Numbered from the stretch's first letter, positions 51,890 through 61,608 are shown. The stretch: 64,000 nucleotides of DNA from Spirosoma endbachense (GCF_010233585.1 NZ_CP045997.1:2394692-2458691); one strand, 5' to 3'. Made by a program: numbers and translations. The notes: generated by a model from the letters alone, not told the origin.

Positions 51890-53209
51890 ATGTTCGAGAA
51901 TCTTCAGGATAAACTTAATAAGGCTATCAAGACCCTGAAAGGGCAGGGCCGCATCACCGAAATTAACGTTGCCGCAACCATTAAAGAAGTGCGTAGGGCG
52001 CTTACCGACGCAGACGTAAACTATAAGGTTGCGAAAGACATTACAGACCGTATCCGCGACAAAGCGATCGACCGCAAAGTGCTGATATCGGTCGAGCCGG
52101 GCCAACTGTTCGTCAAGATCGTTCAGGAAGAGCTGACTGAACTGATGGGTGGCGAAGCGCAGGGCATCAATGTCAAAGGTGATCCGGCGGTCATACTCAT
52201 TGCGGGCTTACAAGGCTCTGGTAAAACAACCTTTTCCGGCAAACTGGCGTCGTACCTGAAAAGACAGGGGCGAACTGTGCTCCTGGTTGCGGCCGACATT
52301 TATCGCCCGGCGGCTATCGATCAGCTGAAAGTGCTTGGCGAGCAGGTCGGCGTTGAGGTCTATTCAGAGCCAGAAAATAAAAACGCCGTTCAGATTGCCC
52401 AAAATGCGATTACCCAGGCTCGTAAGACTGGCAAAAAAATCGTGATCGTCGATACGGCCGGGCGTCTGGCTGTGGATGAGGTCATGATGAAGGAAATTGA
52501 GGCCGTTAAACGGGCCATCACTCCTACTGAAACCTTATTCGTTGTCGATTCGATGACGGGTCAGGATGCGGTCAACACGGCCAAAACCTTCAACGAACGG
52601 CTTGACTTCGACGGTGTCGTGCTTACCAAACTCGACGGTGACGCCCGGGGCGGAGCAGCGCTTTCGATCAAAACGGTTGTTAATAAGCCGATTAAATTTA
52701 TTAGCACGGGCGAGAAAATGGAAGCCCTCGACGTGTTTTACCCTGACCGGATGGCAAGCCGGATTCTGGGTATGGGCGACGTGATATCGCTGGTGGAGCG
52801 TGCACAACAGGCATTTGACGAAGAAGAATCGAAACGCATCAACGCCAAGATGCGAAAAAATCAGTTCGATTTCGACGATTTCCTGAGCCAGCTACAGCAG
52901 ATCAAAAAGATGGGTAACGTCAAAGATCTGCTCGGTATGATTCCGGGAATGGGTAAAATGATCAAGGATCTGGACATTGATAACGATTCATTCAAACCCA
53001 TTGAGGCCATCATTAGCTCCATGACGCCCAAAGAACGCCAACGGCCCGACATTATTGATGGAAGCCGGAAGAAGCGCATTGCGGCAGGCAGCGGCACGAA
53101 TATTCAGCAGGTGAACAATCTACTGAAGCAGTTCGATGAAATGCGCAAGATGATGAAGAAAATGAATACCATGCAGGCATCGGGCAAGCTCAATAAAATG
53201 ATGCGATAG
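51890..53209 (+). CDS. ffh: Signal recognition particle protein Ffh
   Basis: The 439-residue protein has all domains of Ffh in order. The N domain comes first (residues 1-90, ALTDADVNYKVAKD), then the GTPase G domain with GLQGSGKTTFSGK (P-loop), DTAGRLAVD and TKLDGDARGG. The Met-rich M domain follows from about 300 (GMIPGMGKM, KQFDEMRKMMKKMNTM). Ffh binds the 4.5S RNA and targets membrane proteins to the translocon in the cytoplasm. The 4.5S RNA gene is not in this window. The product is of normal length, and a large hairpin repeat follows the stop codon. Confidence 0.97.
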   Translation: MFENLQDKLNKAIKTLKGQGRITEINVAATIKEVRRALTDADVNYKVAKDITDRIRDKAIDRKVLISVEPGQLFVKIVQEELTELMGGEAQGINVKGDPAVILIAGLQGSGKTTFSGKLASYLKRQGRTVLLVAADIYRPAAIDQLKVLGEQVGVEVYSEPENKNAVQIAQNAITQARKTGKKIVIVDTAGRLAVDEVMMKEIEAVKRAITPTETLFVVDSMTGQDAVNTAKTFNERLDFDGVVLTKLDGDARGGAALSIKTVVNKPIKFISTGEKMEALDVFYPDRMASRILGMGDVISLVERAQQAFDEEESKRINAKMRKNQFDFDDFLSQLQQIKKMGNVKDLLGMIPGMGKMIKDLDIDNDSFKPIEAIISSMTPKERQRPDIIDGSRKKRIAAGSGTNIQQVNNLLKQFDEMRKMMKKMNTMQASGKLNKMMR

Positions 53210-53212
53210 ATT

Positions 53213-53284
53213 TAATGAGTGAAAGGGTGAATGAGTGAAAGATTATCCTACTAGTCTTTCACTCATTCGCTCTTTCACTCATTA
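53213..53284. repeat. 30-bp imperfect hairpin of GAATGAGTGAA-type repeat
   Basis: Arms 53213-53242 and 53255-53284 pair over 30 positions with two G-T wobbles or mismatches. The stem contains internal direct repeats of GAATGAGTGAA. Twenty bases (53258-53277) are identical to 8426-8445. It lies between the convergent ffh and SDR genes and probably ends both. Confidence 0.78.
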
Positions 53285-53286
53285 AT

Positions 53287-54042
53287 TTAAACCAGAACTG
53301 CCCCTCCGTCAACTACCAGTACCTGCCCGGTACTCCATTCCTGCTTCATCAGGTAAAGGTAGGTTTGAGCAATATCGGTTGCTTCACCAATTCGACCTAC
53401 CGGCAGCGATTGGCCAATTTGATCATACATCGTGGCACGATCGGTTTCCGACATATTCTTCCAGAGATCTGTTTTGACGACGCCAGGGCATACGGCGTTT
53501 ACCCGAATCGGGGCGAGTTCCATAGCCATCGCCCGCGTAAATGCGTCCATAGCACCGCAGATACTGGCACCTAACGACCACCCTTTTTGTGGCCTTAAGC
53601 TTACTATACCCGTTGTAAAAACCATAGACCCGCCTGGCAGAATGTGCGGAGCCGCATATTTAGCCGCCATGAAAGCGCCCCAATAGCGCAGATTGAAATA
53701 CTGTTGGGCACTATCGAGGCTCGTCGATGCCAGATCGCCAAGCTGAAGGGATTCACCGGCTGTAAAGACCAGGTGATCAAACGAACCGACCGAGTCGAAG
53801 AATCCGCGCACCTGGTCCTCATTGGTTAAATCAACGGCATACCCTTCGGTGCCTTCCGGAAGTTCGGCAACAGCCTGATCGACCCGCTGTCTGTTACTAG
53901 AGACAACAATAATTAAAGCGTCTTCTTGGGCGGCCGCCTGAGCTGTTGCAAACCCGATTCCTGATGACCCTCCCAGCAAAAGTATGCGTTTACCAGCCAG
54001 GCCTGACCGGCTGCTCATTACGGTATTTTCCTTCGTATTCAT
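53287..54042 (-). CDS. SDR-family oxidoreductase
   Basis: The 251-residue protein is a short-chain dehydrogenase. LLLGGSSGIG is the cofactor loop (near residue 27), and VVSSNRQRVDQA shows the NADP-type Arg after the second strand. The usual Ser motif is FTTGIVSLRP, and the expected Tyr-x-x-x-Lys is not evident: the equivalent region reads GASICGAMDAFTRAMAMEL, with Cys/Gly at the Tyr position and no clear Lys. A PGVVKTDLW stretch and DGGAVLV follow as usual. It may therefore be a weak or regulatory SDR. The upstream neighbour is a Crp-family regulator, 72 bases away, likely linked. Confidence 0.8.
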   Translation of the reverse strand: MNTKENTVMSSRSGLAGKRILLLGGSSGIGFATAQAAAQEDALIIVVSSNRQRVDQAVAELPEGTEGYAVDLTNEDQVRGFFDSVGSFDHLVFTAGESLQLGDLASTSLDSAQQYFNLRYWGAFMAAKYAAPHILPGGSMVFTTGIVSLRPQKGWSLGASICGAMDAFTRAMAMELAPIRVNAVCPGVVKTDLWKNMSETDRATMYDQIGQSLPVGRIGEATDIAQTYLYLMKQEWSTGQVLVVDGGAVLV

Positions 54043-54114
54043 TATTAATGCAGTTAAACGAAGGCAAAATTCGGAAGTGCAAAACGGGAACCACTTAACA
54101 AATGGTAAAAAGCC

Positions 54115-54687
54115 CTAGCGGCTATTTTTACGAATTCGACTCAGCGATTGCTGCGTAATGCCCAGATAGGAGGCAATGTCCTGTAGCGAAACCCGCATGG
54201 CAATTTCGGGTTGCCGGAGCAAAAACTGTTGATAGCGCGCCGTAGCATCCTGACCCAGGTAGGCATTACGGGTCTGAATTTTCGTCAAAAGAGTCTGCTG
54301 AGTGAGATAACTGATTAGTTCTTTCAGATAAGGTATCTTCTCGTATAAGGCCAGCAGACTGCTTTTAGGGATGGCTATCACTTCTGCATCACAGGCAGCC
54401 TGGATACTCTCTTTGGCAGGTGTATCGTTCGTGAAACTTTCCAGAATGGTAACCAGTTGATTCTCTTTCAGAAAGAAGTGGGTCACCTCTTTTCCCTGTT
54501 CGTTCTGAGCTACAATCCGCACAATGCCCTGGCAAATGAAATACAGCCTATAACTAACGGAACCCTCTTTAAGCAGGTACTCATTTTCGGACAGGGCATG
54601 ATAAGTCAGGGCCGATTCGATCAGCTTACGATCATCCTGCGGGATGCTTTTGAAAAGGCTCAGATATCGAAAAAAAGGCTCAAACAT
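54115..54687 (-). CDS. Crp/Fnr-family transcriptional regulator
   Basis: The 190-residue protein has the cyclic-nucleotide-binding-like jelly-roll domain (residues 15-120, with YRLYFICQGIVRIV and EGSVSYRL). A short C-terminal DNA-binding part has the recognition helix in LQDIASYLGITQQSLSRIRK. No cluster of Cys for an iron-sulfur centre is visible, and the usual phosphate-binding Arg-Ser pair of true cAMP receptors is not clear, so the effector is unknown. It probably controls the SDR gene 72 bases downstream. This pairing is common in Bacteroidota, often with enzymes for organic solvents or quinones. Confidence 0.88.
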   Translation of the reverse strand: MFEPFFRYLSLFKSIPQDDRKLIESALTYHALSENEYLLKEGSVSYRLYFICQGIVRIVAQNEQGKEVTHFFLKENQLVTILESFTNDTPAKESIQAACDAEVIAIPKSSLLALYEKIPYLKELISYLTQQTLLTKIQTRNAYLGQDATARYQQFLLRQPEIAMRVSLQDIASYLGITQQSLSRIRKNSR

Positions 54688-54782
54688 GGCGTAAAAATAA
54701 CACCTGACATGATCCTACCCTAACGCAGGATGTGTTCGGGAAGCCCCACACATCGAAGCCAATCAGTCGTTTTACAGACGGT

Positions 54783-54790
54783 TACCTTTG
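54783..54790 (+). promoter_or_regulatory. Promoter -7 element before the outer-membrane protein gene
   Basis: TACCTTTG matches TAnnTTTG and lies 31 bases before the ATG at 54822. No well-spaced TTG partner was seen. Confidence 0.4.
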
Positions 54791-54821
54791 TTTCTAAACA
54801 GAAAGTTGTTGTTTTGCGGCC

Positions 54822-55268
54822 ATGAAACACGTATTGACCGCGCTTTTGCTTAGCGTTACTGCTGCTGCTTTTGGTCAGGCTTCTGTAGCCTACTACCCCT
54901 TTAATTCCATTGTGTCGGTGAGTACCAACGCCGACCGCCCTTTCTGGCTCGATGCCCGGTTTCAGACCAACACGGCATTTGAGTCGCTGAGCACTACGCT
55001 CTGCCCGATGGTAAACGTTGCCCGACGCGAGCAGGTGAATTACTATGTGGGATTCGGCATTCGGGCCAACTTCCTGAACGGGCTCGATAGTCGCGACGTT
55101 CTGGAAGGCTATTCATTACACTTTGGCGTTCGGGCCAAAATTCCGTTTGTCCCGAATCTACGGGCTGCTTTTGAGCTTGCTCCTTATTCGCGCAAAGACT
55201 TCAAATATGGTATTATGCAAACCTATCTGGGGCTGGCTTACCAGTTTGCTAAAAAACAGAAACAGTAG
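54822..55268 (+). CDS. Small outer-membrane-like protein of unknown function
   Basis: The 148-residue product has a signal peptide (MKHVLTALLLSVTAAAFG). The mature sequence alternates hydrophobic and polar residues in likely beta-strands (VNYYVGFGIRANFL, GYSLHFGVRAKIPFV, MQTYLGLAYQF) as in small outer-membrane barrels. I recognise no named family. A short barrel of about eight strands would fit this length. The gene is convergent with ctpA, with two overlapping hairpin-like arms in the 65-base gap. Confidence 0.6.
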   Translation: MKHVLTALLLSVTAAAFGQASVAYYPFNSIVSVSTNADRPFWLDARFQTNTAFESLSTTLCPMVNVARREQVNYYVGFGIRANFLNGLDSRDVLEGYSLHFGVRAKIPFVPNLRAAFELAPYSRKDFKYGIMQTYLGLAYQFAKKQKQ

Positions 55269-55327
55269 GCAGTTAGCAGTCTACAGTAAACCCTGTAGCT
55301 GAAAACTGCCTACTGCAGACTGCTAAC
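55265..55327. repeat. Interleaved inverted repeats between two convergent genes
   Basis: GTAGGCAGT (55265-55273) pairs with 55305-55313, and GTTAGCAGTCT (55272-55282) pairs with 55317-55327. The two pairings are interleaved, so they cannot form simple nested hairpins together. A small inner stem (55281-55286 with 55293-55298) also exists. Either alternative may serve as terminator. Confidence 0.6.
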
Positions 55328-55333
55328 CCTCTT

Positions 55334-57064
55334 TTATTTTTTCTCCGGCGCGTTGTAGGTAAACATGCCGTGTTCGAGCTTATCGGCTCTGTCGAAAAGT
55401 TTCAGCGCTTTCTGGTAGGTATCGTCCGATTCGCCGATAACGCGGAAGAACTCATTGTTTTGCCCGCCCTTGTTGTTTTTCTGATAGATTGTGCGGGCAA
55501 CGAGTGCTTTAATCTGCGTCCGAATATAGTTTTTCGAGCGATTATATTCTTTCTCGTTAAACTTCACCCCTTCGTCTGTTGCATCTTTAATGAGTTTGTT
55601 CATCTGCTCATCATTGATCATAACAGTCCGATCGAACTCCGTAAATGGCAGCTTTTCTAACTTCTTCCGGTTCTCATTCGTGTACTCCATTGCGAACTCA
55701 CGGATGATGTTTTTGCTATACAACTGCACCAGATAGCTTGTCTGCCAGGTTGAATCCCGCGGAATGAAATAATCGGGCGTAATGCCGCCACCCCCATAAA
55801 CAACCCGTCCGCCATCGGTTTTGAACTTCAGTTTTGGGTCGTTCTTGATTGAGTCGGCAATGTAGTATTCGCCCCGCTTTGACCGCTGTTCGAGATCTTT
55901 CTCGTAGTCACCTTCGTGACCCGGCACGTAGGGCTTCTGGATGCTACGGCCACTGGGTGTGTAATAGCGCGAGATCGTTAACCGCAGTTCGGAGCCATCA
56001 GACAATGTAACGGGCATCTGAACCAATCCTTTACCGAACGACCGTCGACCGGCAATCAGCGCCCGGTCATGATCCTGCAAGGCCCCCGCCACAATTTCAG
56101 ACGCCGATGCGCTGCCTTCGTCAACCAGCACAATCATGGGTCCTTCTTCAAACTGTCCGGCAATCCGGGCAAATGTCTGGCGGTCGTAACGATTGTCTTT
56201 CCCATCCGTATAGACCAGCAATTTGTTACCCGCAATAAACTCATCAGCAATGCTGGTTGCACGGTCCATATAACCGCCCGGATTATTACGAAGATCCATC
56301 AGCAATTGTGACATTCCCTGAGCCTTCAGCGCTGTTAATGCTGTTTTGAACTCATCGTATGTTGTTTCGGAAAACCGATTGACCTTAATGTAGCCGGTTT
56401 TATTGTCGATCATATAGGCGGCATCGACCGAGTACGTTGGAATCCGATCGCGGGTAATGGTAAAGACCTTAGGCTCTTTATCATTTTTGCGCAGAATGGT
56501 TAATTTGACATCGGTGCCTCGTTTTCCACGCAATGCTTTAAATACGGCACTGTTTTCGATCTTCTTCCCGGCCAGTGGCGTATCATCCACTTTAATGATC
56601 TTATCGCCACTCAGAATTCCGGCCGTTTCTGATGGTCCACCGGCCAGCGGGGTTACAACATAGACCGTGTCCTTGAAAATATTGAACTCGACCCCTATGC
56701 CATCGAAACCGCCTTCCAGTTGCGACCGGGCCGCAACCGCGTCTTGCGGGTTCATGTAGGCCGTGTGCGGATCGAGCTTTTCGAGCATCTTCTCAATGGA
56801 GAAATCGACCAGTTCATCGGTATTAACCGTATCGACATAGTTGTTCTCGATCAGTTGAAGAATTTCCCGGTATTTGGTATAGCCTCGCCCAATGGTATTC
56901 AGACTCTTCGAACCACCAAAAAACGTGGCTCCGATGAGCATTCCCCCAGCCAGGGTAATACCCAACAGCATGGGTAGACGGACCGTTGCCTTACTATTTT
57001 GAATCTCTGAACGGGTCGGCTTTTGCCCCGCCGTATCTTTATTGAAGCTCTCTCCTGACTCCAT
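55334..57064 (-). CDS. S41-family C-terminal processing protease
   Basis: The 576-residue protein has an N-terminal cytoplasmic stretch and one transmembrane helix (about 30-50), so it faces the periplasm. A PDZ domain (GGFDGIGVEFNIFKDTVYVVTPL and SGDKIIKVDDTPL, about residues 115-190) precedes the S41 protease domain. DLRNNPGGYMDRA, the nucleophile Ser in DEGSASASEIVAGAL (near 318) and the general-base Lys in RRSFGKGLVQ (near 345) are present. CtpA-type proteases trim or degrade periplasmic proteins. The C-terminal 190 residues are a Bacteroidota-typical helical extension. The tail-specific protease annotation is confident, but the natural substrates are unknown. Confidence 0.9.
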   Translation of the reverse strand: MESGESFNKDTAGQKPTRSEIQNSKATVRLPMLLGITLAGGMLIGATFFGGSKSLNTIGRGYTKYREILQLIENNYVDTVNTDELVDFSIEKMLEKLDPHTAYMNPQDAVAARSQLEGGFDGIGVEFNIFKDTVYVVTPLAGGPSETAGILSGDKIIKVDDTPLAGKKIENSAVFKALRGKRGTDVKLTILRKNDKEPKVFTITRDRIPTYSVDAAYMIDNKTGYIKVNRFSETTYDEFKTALTALKAQGMSQLLMDLRNNPGGYMDRATSIADEFIAGNKLLVYTDGKDNRYDRQTFARIAGQFEEGPMIVLVDEGSASASEIVAGALQDHDRALIAGRRSFGKGLVQMPVTLSDGSELRLTISRYYTPSGRSIQKPYVPGHEGDYEKDLEQRSKRGEYYIADSIKNDPKLKFKTDGGRVVYGGGGITPDYFIPRDSTWQTSYLVQLYSKNIIREFAMEYTNENRKKLEKLPFTEFDRTVMINDEQMNKLIKDATDEGVKFNEKEYNRSKNYIRTQIKALVARTIYQKNNKGGQNNEFFRVIGESDDTYQKALKLFDRADKLEHGMFTYNAPEKK

Positions 57065-57452
57065 TCGTTCGTCCCCTTCTTAACACATAGTATATACCCC
57101 TAAACGTATTCAATATAGCGAAATGTTTGCCAGATGCGCTTATATGGTATAAAAAAATACCCAACGTTAAAAAACTGTTGATTTCTGTACGAATTAACGA
57201 ACAAAACAGGCGCAATCGACCAATTCACAGCTGCTTAAAAACCATCTACGGAATGGGTTTAATGATGATGCATTGGCGGACTGCCCTGTTCTGGCAAGCC
57301 CTGTTTAAAGCAAACTTTCACTAACGATGCGCCATTGGGTTAACAACAGTAGCACAAAGAATCTATGATTTTAACGCATCAAGGCTGACGATTAAAAGCC
57401 TGTATCCTTTGCACTACTATAGTTTGTTTCACATTGCCAGTTATGTAAACGA
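57065..57452. other. Intergenic region between ctpA-type and uvrB genes
   Basis: About 390 bases upstream of the ctpA-type gene and downstream of uvrB. A short plus-strand frame (57127-57324) has no recognisable sequence and is not called. No RNA, strong hairpin or promoter with good spacing was recognised. Confidence 0.45.
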
Positions 57453-59474
57453 CTAAGCTGTTTCCTTCTTCAGTCGATCGCGTAACTGAAACAGCTCGTC
57501 GCGTAGGCGGGCAGCCTCCAGGAAGTCTAGATCTTTGGCGGCACGCTCCATTTTGGACTGGGTTTCGTTAATGACTTTTTCCAGATCGCCTTTGCCCATG
57601 TAACGCACCACAGGGTCGGCTGCAATCCGGATTTCTTCGGGTTCCACATAGAAATGCTTGACCTTCGAGTCGGCAACTTTGGTCTGTCCCATAATAGACT
57701 CACGGGATTTAAGCACTGTTGTTGGCGTAATATTATTGTCGGTATTATACTCCATCTGAATAGCCCGGCGTCGATCGGTTTCCTCGATGGCCTTTTGCAT
57801 GGACCCCGTAATCCGATCGGCATACATAATTACCTTACCGTTGGAGTTCCGGGCCGCACGACCGATGGTCTGGATCAGCGATCGTATATCGCGCAGGAAG
57901 CCTTCCTTGTCAGCATCCATGATGGCCACCAACGACACTTCCGGTAAATCAAGTCCTTCCCGCAAGAGGTTGACCCCCACCAGTACATCAAAGTTTCCGA
58001 GTCGCAGATCACGCAGAATTTCAACCCGATCGAGGGTTTTCACTTCGGAGTGAATGTAGCGCGTTTTAATGCCGACCCGGTCGAGGTATTTGGTCAGTTC
58101 CTCAGCCATACGCTTGGTTAAGGTTGTTACCAATACCCGCTCCTTGTTTTTGATACGGCCATCGATGGATTCGAGCAAATCGTCGATCTGGTTCAGGCTC
58201 GGTCGTACTTCAATTTCGGGATCAAGCAGACCGGTTGGCCGAATAAGCTGCTCAACAACAACACCTTCGCTCTTACGCAGTTCGTAATCGGATGGAGTAG
58301 CTGATACATAAATCGTCTGCCCCGTCAGATCTTCAAACTCCTGAAAGGTGAGCGGTCGGTTATCCATAGCCGAGGGCAACCGGAATCCGTAGTCGACAAG
58401 GGCCGTTTTACGGGAGCGGTCACCACCCCACATAGCCCGAATCTGCGGAATTGTAACGTGACTTTCATCGACAACCATCAGAAAGTCGTCCGGAAAGTAA
58501 TCAAGCAGGCAGAACGGTCGTTGCCCTGGCTGGCGACGATCGAAATAACGGGAATAGTTTTCGATACCCGAGCAATAGCCCAGTTCGCGCATCATTTCCA
58601 GATCGAACTCCGTACGCTCGCGAATACGAGTCGCTTCCTGTTCCCGAAACTCCGACTCAAAGTAGCGGATTTGCGCTACCAGATCATCCTGAATTTCGTA
58701 CATAGCGTTATTGAGCGTATCCCGACCCGTTACAAAGAGGTTAGCTGGAAAGATAGTGACCAGCCGTTCTTCCGAGATTTTCTTGCCCGTCGAAGGGTCT
58801 ATTCGCTGTATGGTTTCGATCTCATCACCGAAGAAAATAACCCGATACGCAAAGTCGGCATAAGCAACGTAGAGGTCAACGGTATCGCCTTTGACGCGAA
58901 AGTTTCCCCGTTGAAAATCACCTTCGGTTCGGCTGTACAGAATCCCAACCAGTTGATGCAGAAACTGGTTACGGCTCATCTGCTCGCCAACGCCAATGCG
59001 CACAACGTTCCGCTTAAACTCTTCGGGATTGCCCATACCATAAATGCACGATACCGATGCGACGACAATCACGTCGCGCCGACCGCTCATCAGCGCCGAC
59101 GTAGCTGACAGCCGTAGCTTATCGATCTCTTCATTAATAGCAAGATCTTTCTCGATGTAGGTGTTGGTTGTGGCAATAAACGCTTCCGGCTGGTAGTAGT
59201 CGTAATAGCTGATAAAATACTCGACGGCATTGTCGGGAAAAAACTGCTTGAACTCGCCGTATAGCTGTGCTGCCAGCGTTTTATTATGACTCAGCACCAA
59301 TGTTGGCCGGTCGGTTTGGGCGATGAGGTTAGCGACAGTGAAAGTCTTTCCACTTCCGGTTACACCGAGTAATACCTGCGATGGTTCCCCTTCATTTATA
59401 CCTTTGACCAGTTGTTCGATTGCCTTCGGCTGATCGCCGGTAGGCTGAAATTCTGAGGTTAATTTAAAGCTCAT
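57453..59474 (-). CDS. uvrB: Excinuclease ABC subunit B
   Basis: The 673-residue protein from the ATG at 59474 has the usual UvrB length. It starts [19 protein letters not shown], and [13 protein letters not shown] is the P-loop. [10 protein letters not shown] is the beta-hairpin that separates the DNA strands, [16 protein letters not shown] text carries the DEAD-box-like motif, and [14 protein letters not shown] and QTIGRAARN belong to the second helicase half. The C-terminal UVR motif ([20 protein letters not shown]) contacts UvrC and UvrA. UvrB verifies damage in nucleotide excision repair. The longer frame to 59543 has 23 additional residues with no conserved sequence and was rejected. 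Confidence 0.97.
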   Translation of the reverse strand: MSFKLTSEFQPTGDQPKAIEQLVKGINEGEPSQVLLGVTGSGKTFTVANLIAQTDRPTLVLSHNKTLAAQLYGEFKQFFPDNAVEYFISYYDYYQPEAFIATTNTYIEKDLAINEEIDKLRLSATSALMSGRRDVIVVASVSCIYGMGNPEEFKRNVVRIGVGEQMSRNQFLHQLVGILYSRTEGDFQRGNFRVKGDTVDLYVAYADFAYRVIFFGDEIETIQRIDPSTGKKISEERLVTIFPANLFVTGRDTLNNAMYEIQDDLVAQIRYFESEFREQEATRIRERTEFDLEMMRELGYCSGIENYSRYFDRRQPGQRPFCLLDYFPDDFLMVVDESHVTIPQIRAMWGGDRSRKTALVDYGFRLPSAMDNRPLTFQEFEDLTGQTIYVSATPSDYELRKSEGVVVEQLIRPTGLLDPEIEVRPSLNQIDDLLESIDGRIKNKERVLVTTLTKRMAEELTKYLDRVGIKTRYIHSEVKTLDRVEILRDLRLGNFDVLVGVNLLREGLDLPEVSLVAIMDADKEGFLRDIRSLIQTIGRAARNSNGKVIMYADRITGSMQKAIEETDRRRAIQMEYNTDNNITPTTVLKSRESIMGQTKVADSKVKHFYVEPEEIRIAADPVVRYMGKGDLEKVINETQSKMERAAKDLDFLEAARLRDELFQLRDRLKKETA

Positions 59475-59649
59475 TAGCGTTGATAGTAATCTGGCTAATT
59501 TACGAAGATTTGGACGGGATTGCAAGGAGGAATTAAACATCATTCTCTTCTCACGTTGCGGCTCAATCCAACTTGCTTTTCGTTGCGTGATTGCATTTTT
59601 ACAGACCCATCCTAGACAATACTATCGATACAAGGAACTTGTTCAATCT

Positions 59650-60234
59650 ATGAATACCATGTCTTCTCCAAACCCATTTGCTCCTCAAACGATACACCTC
59701 CCCGAGCATGAACGCATTGTCGTTCGTTTACTGGAAGCGGCCGATGCCCCGAAGCTTATTGCGTATTTCAACAGCTTATCTGCTTCGACTAAAGGCTACT
59801 TTGCTCCTCACCCTTTCGATTCAGCAACCGTCAATACCATCTGCGCTACGTTGAATCCGAACGAATGCGTCCGGCTAATTGCCACCTCAACCGCCAACCA
59901 AGCCATTATCGCCTATGTACTCTTGCAGGCGGGAACTATATCTTCAGATACAGACCGATACAATAGTTTAGGTATTGACATAAACCCTGCGACAGACTGT
60001 TCGCTGGCCCCTTCAATCGCCGATGCCTATCAGAGTCAGGGGTTGGGTGGACACCTTATAGAGAAAATTATCGCTATTACACGAACGATGGAGAAAAAAC
60101 GAATTATACTTTGGGGCGGAGTTCAGGCAGGAAATGGTCGTGCTGTTCGATACTATCGGAAATATGGCTTCGTTGAGATGGCGACCTTTGAACACAATGG
60201 TCCAAATTACGACATGTGCCTTACACTGGAATAG
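59650..60234 (+). CDS. GNAT-family N-acetyltransferase
   Basis: The 194-residue protein from the ATG at 59650 has a GNAT core. RIVVRLLEAADAPKLIAYF is strand 1 and helix 1, and IADAYQSQGLGGHLIEKII is the acetyl-CoA-binding motif (Q-x-x-G-x-G/A pattern). LWGGVQAGNGRAVRYYRKYGFVEMAT is the strand-helix that closes the site. Substrate could be a small amine or a protein N-terminus. The GTG at 59587 would add 21 unconserved residues, so I used the ATG. It is convergent with the MFS gene, 25 bases away. Confidence 0.82.
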   Translation: MNTMSSPNPFAPQTIHLPEHERIVVRLLEAADAPKLIAYFNSLSASTKGYFAPHPFDSATVNTICATLNPNECVRLIATSTANQAIIAYVLLQAGTISSDTDRYNSLGIDINPATDCSLAPSIADAYQSQGLGGHLIEKIIAITRTMEKKRIILWGGVQAGNGRAVRYYRKYGFVEMATFEHNGPNYDMCLTLE

Positions 60235-60259
60235 CCCATGTTCTTTGTCTGGTTAACCG

Positions 60260-61528
60260 CTAGTGACCACCGGATGATACATCGACAAGCTTATCAGCTA
60301 CACCAGCCCTGGCCTGCATCTGGCGGAAGATGGTCAACAATACCAATAACAATCCGATGGGAACGAGCGAGAAATAGAAAGCCGTCTGTCCGCCATAAGC
60401 CTCAAATACATGGCCCGTTATGATGGACCCGGTTGTTCCGCCAAGTGCCGAGAAAATGACGATCAGACCGGCCATAGGACCATGCTGGCGCAAAGGCAGG
60501 CTGCTTAGAATAGCCGAGTTTATAGCCGGATAAATAGGAGCAATGAGTAAACCGATCATTGGAAAGATGAACGCAGCCAGGGGTGCTTCGCCCCAGCCCA
60601 TCACCACCTTGTCGCCAACTGAACTCGCCAGCGGCAAAGCCAGCAACACCAAACCCGCAGCCACAACCAGGCAACCAATCAACAGCCAATACCACGACAG
60701 TCGACGCAGCAGTAATCCCGCCAGAAACCGCCCGGCCGCCGTCGATGCCGCCAGAATGCTCGCCATCTGGATGCTGAGTGAAGTAGGGAGGTTCAGAATT
60801 TTGCTGTTAAAAGTGGGTAGCCAGCTCATGATTCCCTGCTCCATCAGCACGTAAATGAAGGCAGTCATGACAAACACCAGCACGACCGGTGTGATGGCGA
60901 GTTTAAACATGTCGCCCAGGTCGTCGGCCAGCGATTTAGTAGCCTCATGACGAACACTCGATTCGTCAACCGGAGTGCTGAGCAACAACAAAAAAGCAAT
61001 CAGCGAGATAACCGCAAGCATGTAATAAACCGTTAGCCAGGCAGTTGATTGCGGGTTTGTATCGTCGACGAACGCGCTGAACATAAAGTATCCCGACAAA
61101 ACGCCAATCATAAAGAACGATTCAAGGAAATTCATGAAACTGGCGTGTTCATTCGAATCCTTTGTAATGAGGCCAATTGTGGCAAAGATCGACACTTTAA
61201 TGAGGGCGAAACTGGCTCCTGTAGCGGCAAAAAGCAGTTTGGTTGTCCAGAAACCAGGCACTTGTGGCATCAGCAGGCACGCGAGTGTCACCACTCCCAA
61301 CGCGATCAGCATAGCCCGTTTGTAGCCAATGCGGGTGCTGTATGAAGCAATGATAAAGGAGACAAAAGCAATCGTAAGATCCTTGAAGGCTTCGAGCACG
61401 CTAGCCGAGGAAGCCGATACACCATAATTGTTCTGTACTTGCAGGATAACGGTTCCAACGCTGTTTAGCAGGATTGCAAAAACAAAATAGTTAAGCAGCA
61501 GGGACAATTTGATGCGCCAATAGTTCAT
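60260..61528 (-). CDS. MFS transporter, probably for a sugar such as trehalose
   Basis: The 422-residue protein has about 12 hydrophobic helices and MFS-like features: ASYSTRIGYKRAMLIA between helices 2 and 3, and AGRFLAGLLLRRLSWYWLL between helices 8 and 9. A long cytoplasmic loop (about residues 180-215) separates the halves. It has no periplasmic domain or signal peptide. The family is large, so substrate cannot be read from sequence. It is divergent from a trehalase gene with a shared hairpin region, which makes uptake of trehalose or another disaccharide a reasonable inference. The neighbouring GNAT gene converges with it and is probably unrelated. Confidence 0.85.
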   Translation of the reverse strand: MNYWRIKLSLLLNYFVFAILLNSVGTVILQVQNNYGVSASSASVLEAFKDLTIAFVSFIIASYSTRIGYKRAMLIALGVVTLACLLMPQVPGFWTTKLLFAATGASFALIKVSIFATIGLITKDSNEHASFMNFLESFFMIGVLSGYFMFSAFVDDTNPQSTAWLTVYYMLAVISLIAFLLLLSTPVDESSVRHEATKSLADDLGDMFKLAITPVVLVFVMTAFIYVLMEQGIMSWLPTFNSKILNLPTSLSIQMASILAASTAAGRFLAGLLLRRLSWYWLLIGCLVVAAGLVLLALPLASSVGDKVVMGWGEAPLAAFIFPMIGLLIAPIYPAINSAILSSLPLRQHGPMAGLIVIFSALGGTTGSIITGHVFEAYGGQTAFYFSLVPIGLLLVLLTIFRQMQARAGVADKLVDVSSGGH

Positions 61529-61608
61529 AAGAAACGGTGGTTGCCAGTTCAGAAAGGATAAACTTACGGATTTTCTTTTCTTGTCACAGTTATACTATTT
61601 CTTTTGTT

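Noticed and set aside
57127..57324. 65-residue plus-strand frame between ctpA-type and uvrB genes
   Set aside because: No recognisable sequence, no promoter, and composition like the surrounding intergenic DNA.
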